Of a DNA stretch of 5,287 nucleotides, positions 5,277 to 5,287 are shown piece by piece (positions within the stretch are counted from its first letter, which is position 1; each line of letters begins with the position of its first letter). Position numbers and translations under genes: made by a program. The stretch is taken from contig CAMHRD010000098.1 in assembly GCA_946187365.1 (NCBI GenBank), positions 1 through 5,287 of the forward strand, written 5' to 3'. Below the pieces are notes generated by a model, which was not told where the DNA came from, made no database searches, and saw only the letters and a program-made list of their open reading frames with translations. This DNA is from an uncultured Bacteroidales bacterium. Its GTDB lineage: Bacteria > Bacteroidota > Bacteroidia > Bacteroidales > UBA932.

Positions 5277-5287
5277 TTTTCACCCCC

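Overview
The window looks like chromosomal DNA from a member of the Bacteroidetes, most likely of the order Bacteroidales. Three things point there: a type III glutamine synthetase, promoter elements of the form TAnnTTTG instead of sigma70 boxes, and PurM, exonuclease and RlmI proteins whose sequences closely resemble the Bacteroides versions I recall. No mobile element, CRISPR array or phage gene is visible.

Layout. Positions 1-469 (minus strand) hold the first 156 codons of glutamine synthetase III, cut off by the window edge. Positions 470-663 are an AT-rich divergent control region. It has a perfect TAnnTTTG element facing each way, a perfect 20-bp palindrome (551-570), and a 10-bp direct repeat with 20-bp period in the glutamine synthetase leader. 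From 664 to 5123 four plus-strand genes lie almost end to end, with gaps of 4, 0 and 1 bp: purM (purine synthesis), a glutamate-racemase-like protein with a lipoprotein signal peptide, a DEDDy 3'-5' exonuclease, and an RlmI-type 23S rRNA cytosine methyltransferase. A tRNA-Cys(GCA) with its own TAnnTTTG element follows at 5155-5225. The window then ends with a strong intrinsic terminator, whose flanks are inverted repeats of the tRNA 3' acceptor strand.

How the genes fit together. Glutamine synthetase makes glutamine, the nitrogen donor for several purine steps, so a shared control region with purM is metabolically sensible. The exonuclease, RlmI and tRNA form an RNA-centred group. The racemase-like lipoprotein is the odd member: it keeps the catalytic motifs of MurI but appears to be sent to the cell envelope and carries long family-atypical insertions. 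It is the best candidate here for undescribed biology. Most of the rest is ordinary core-genome content.
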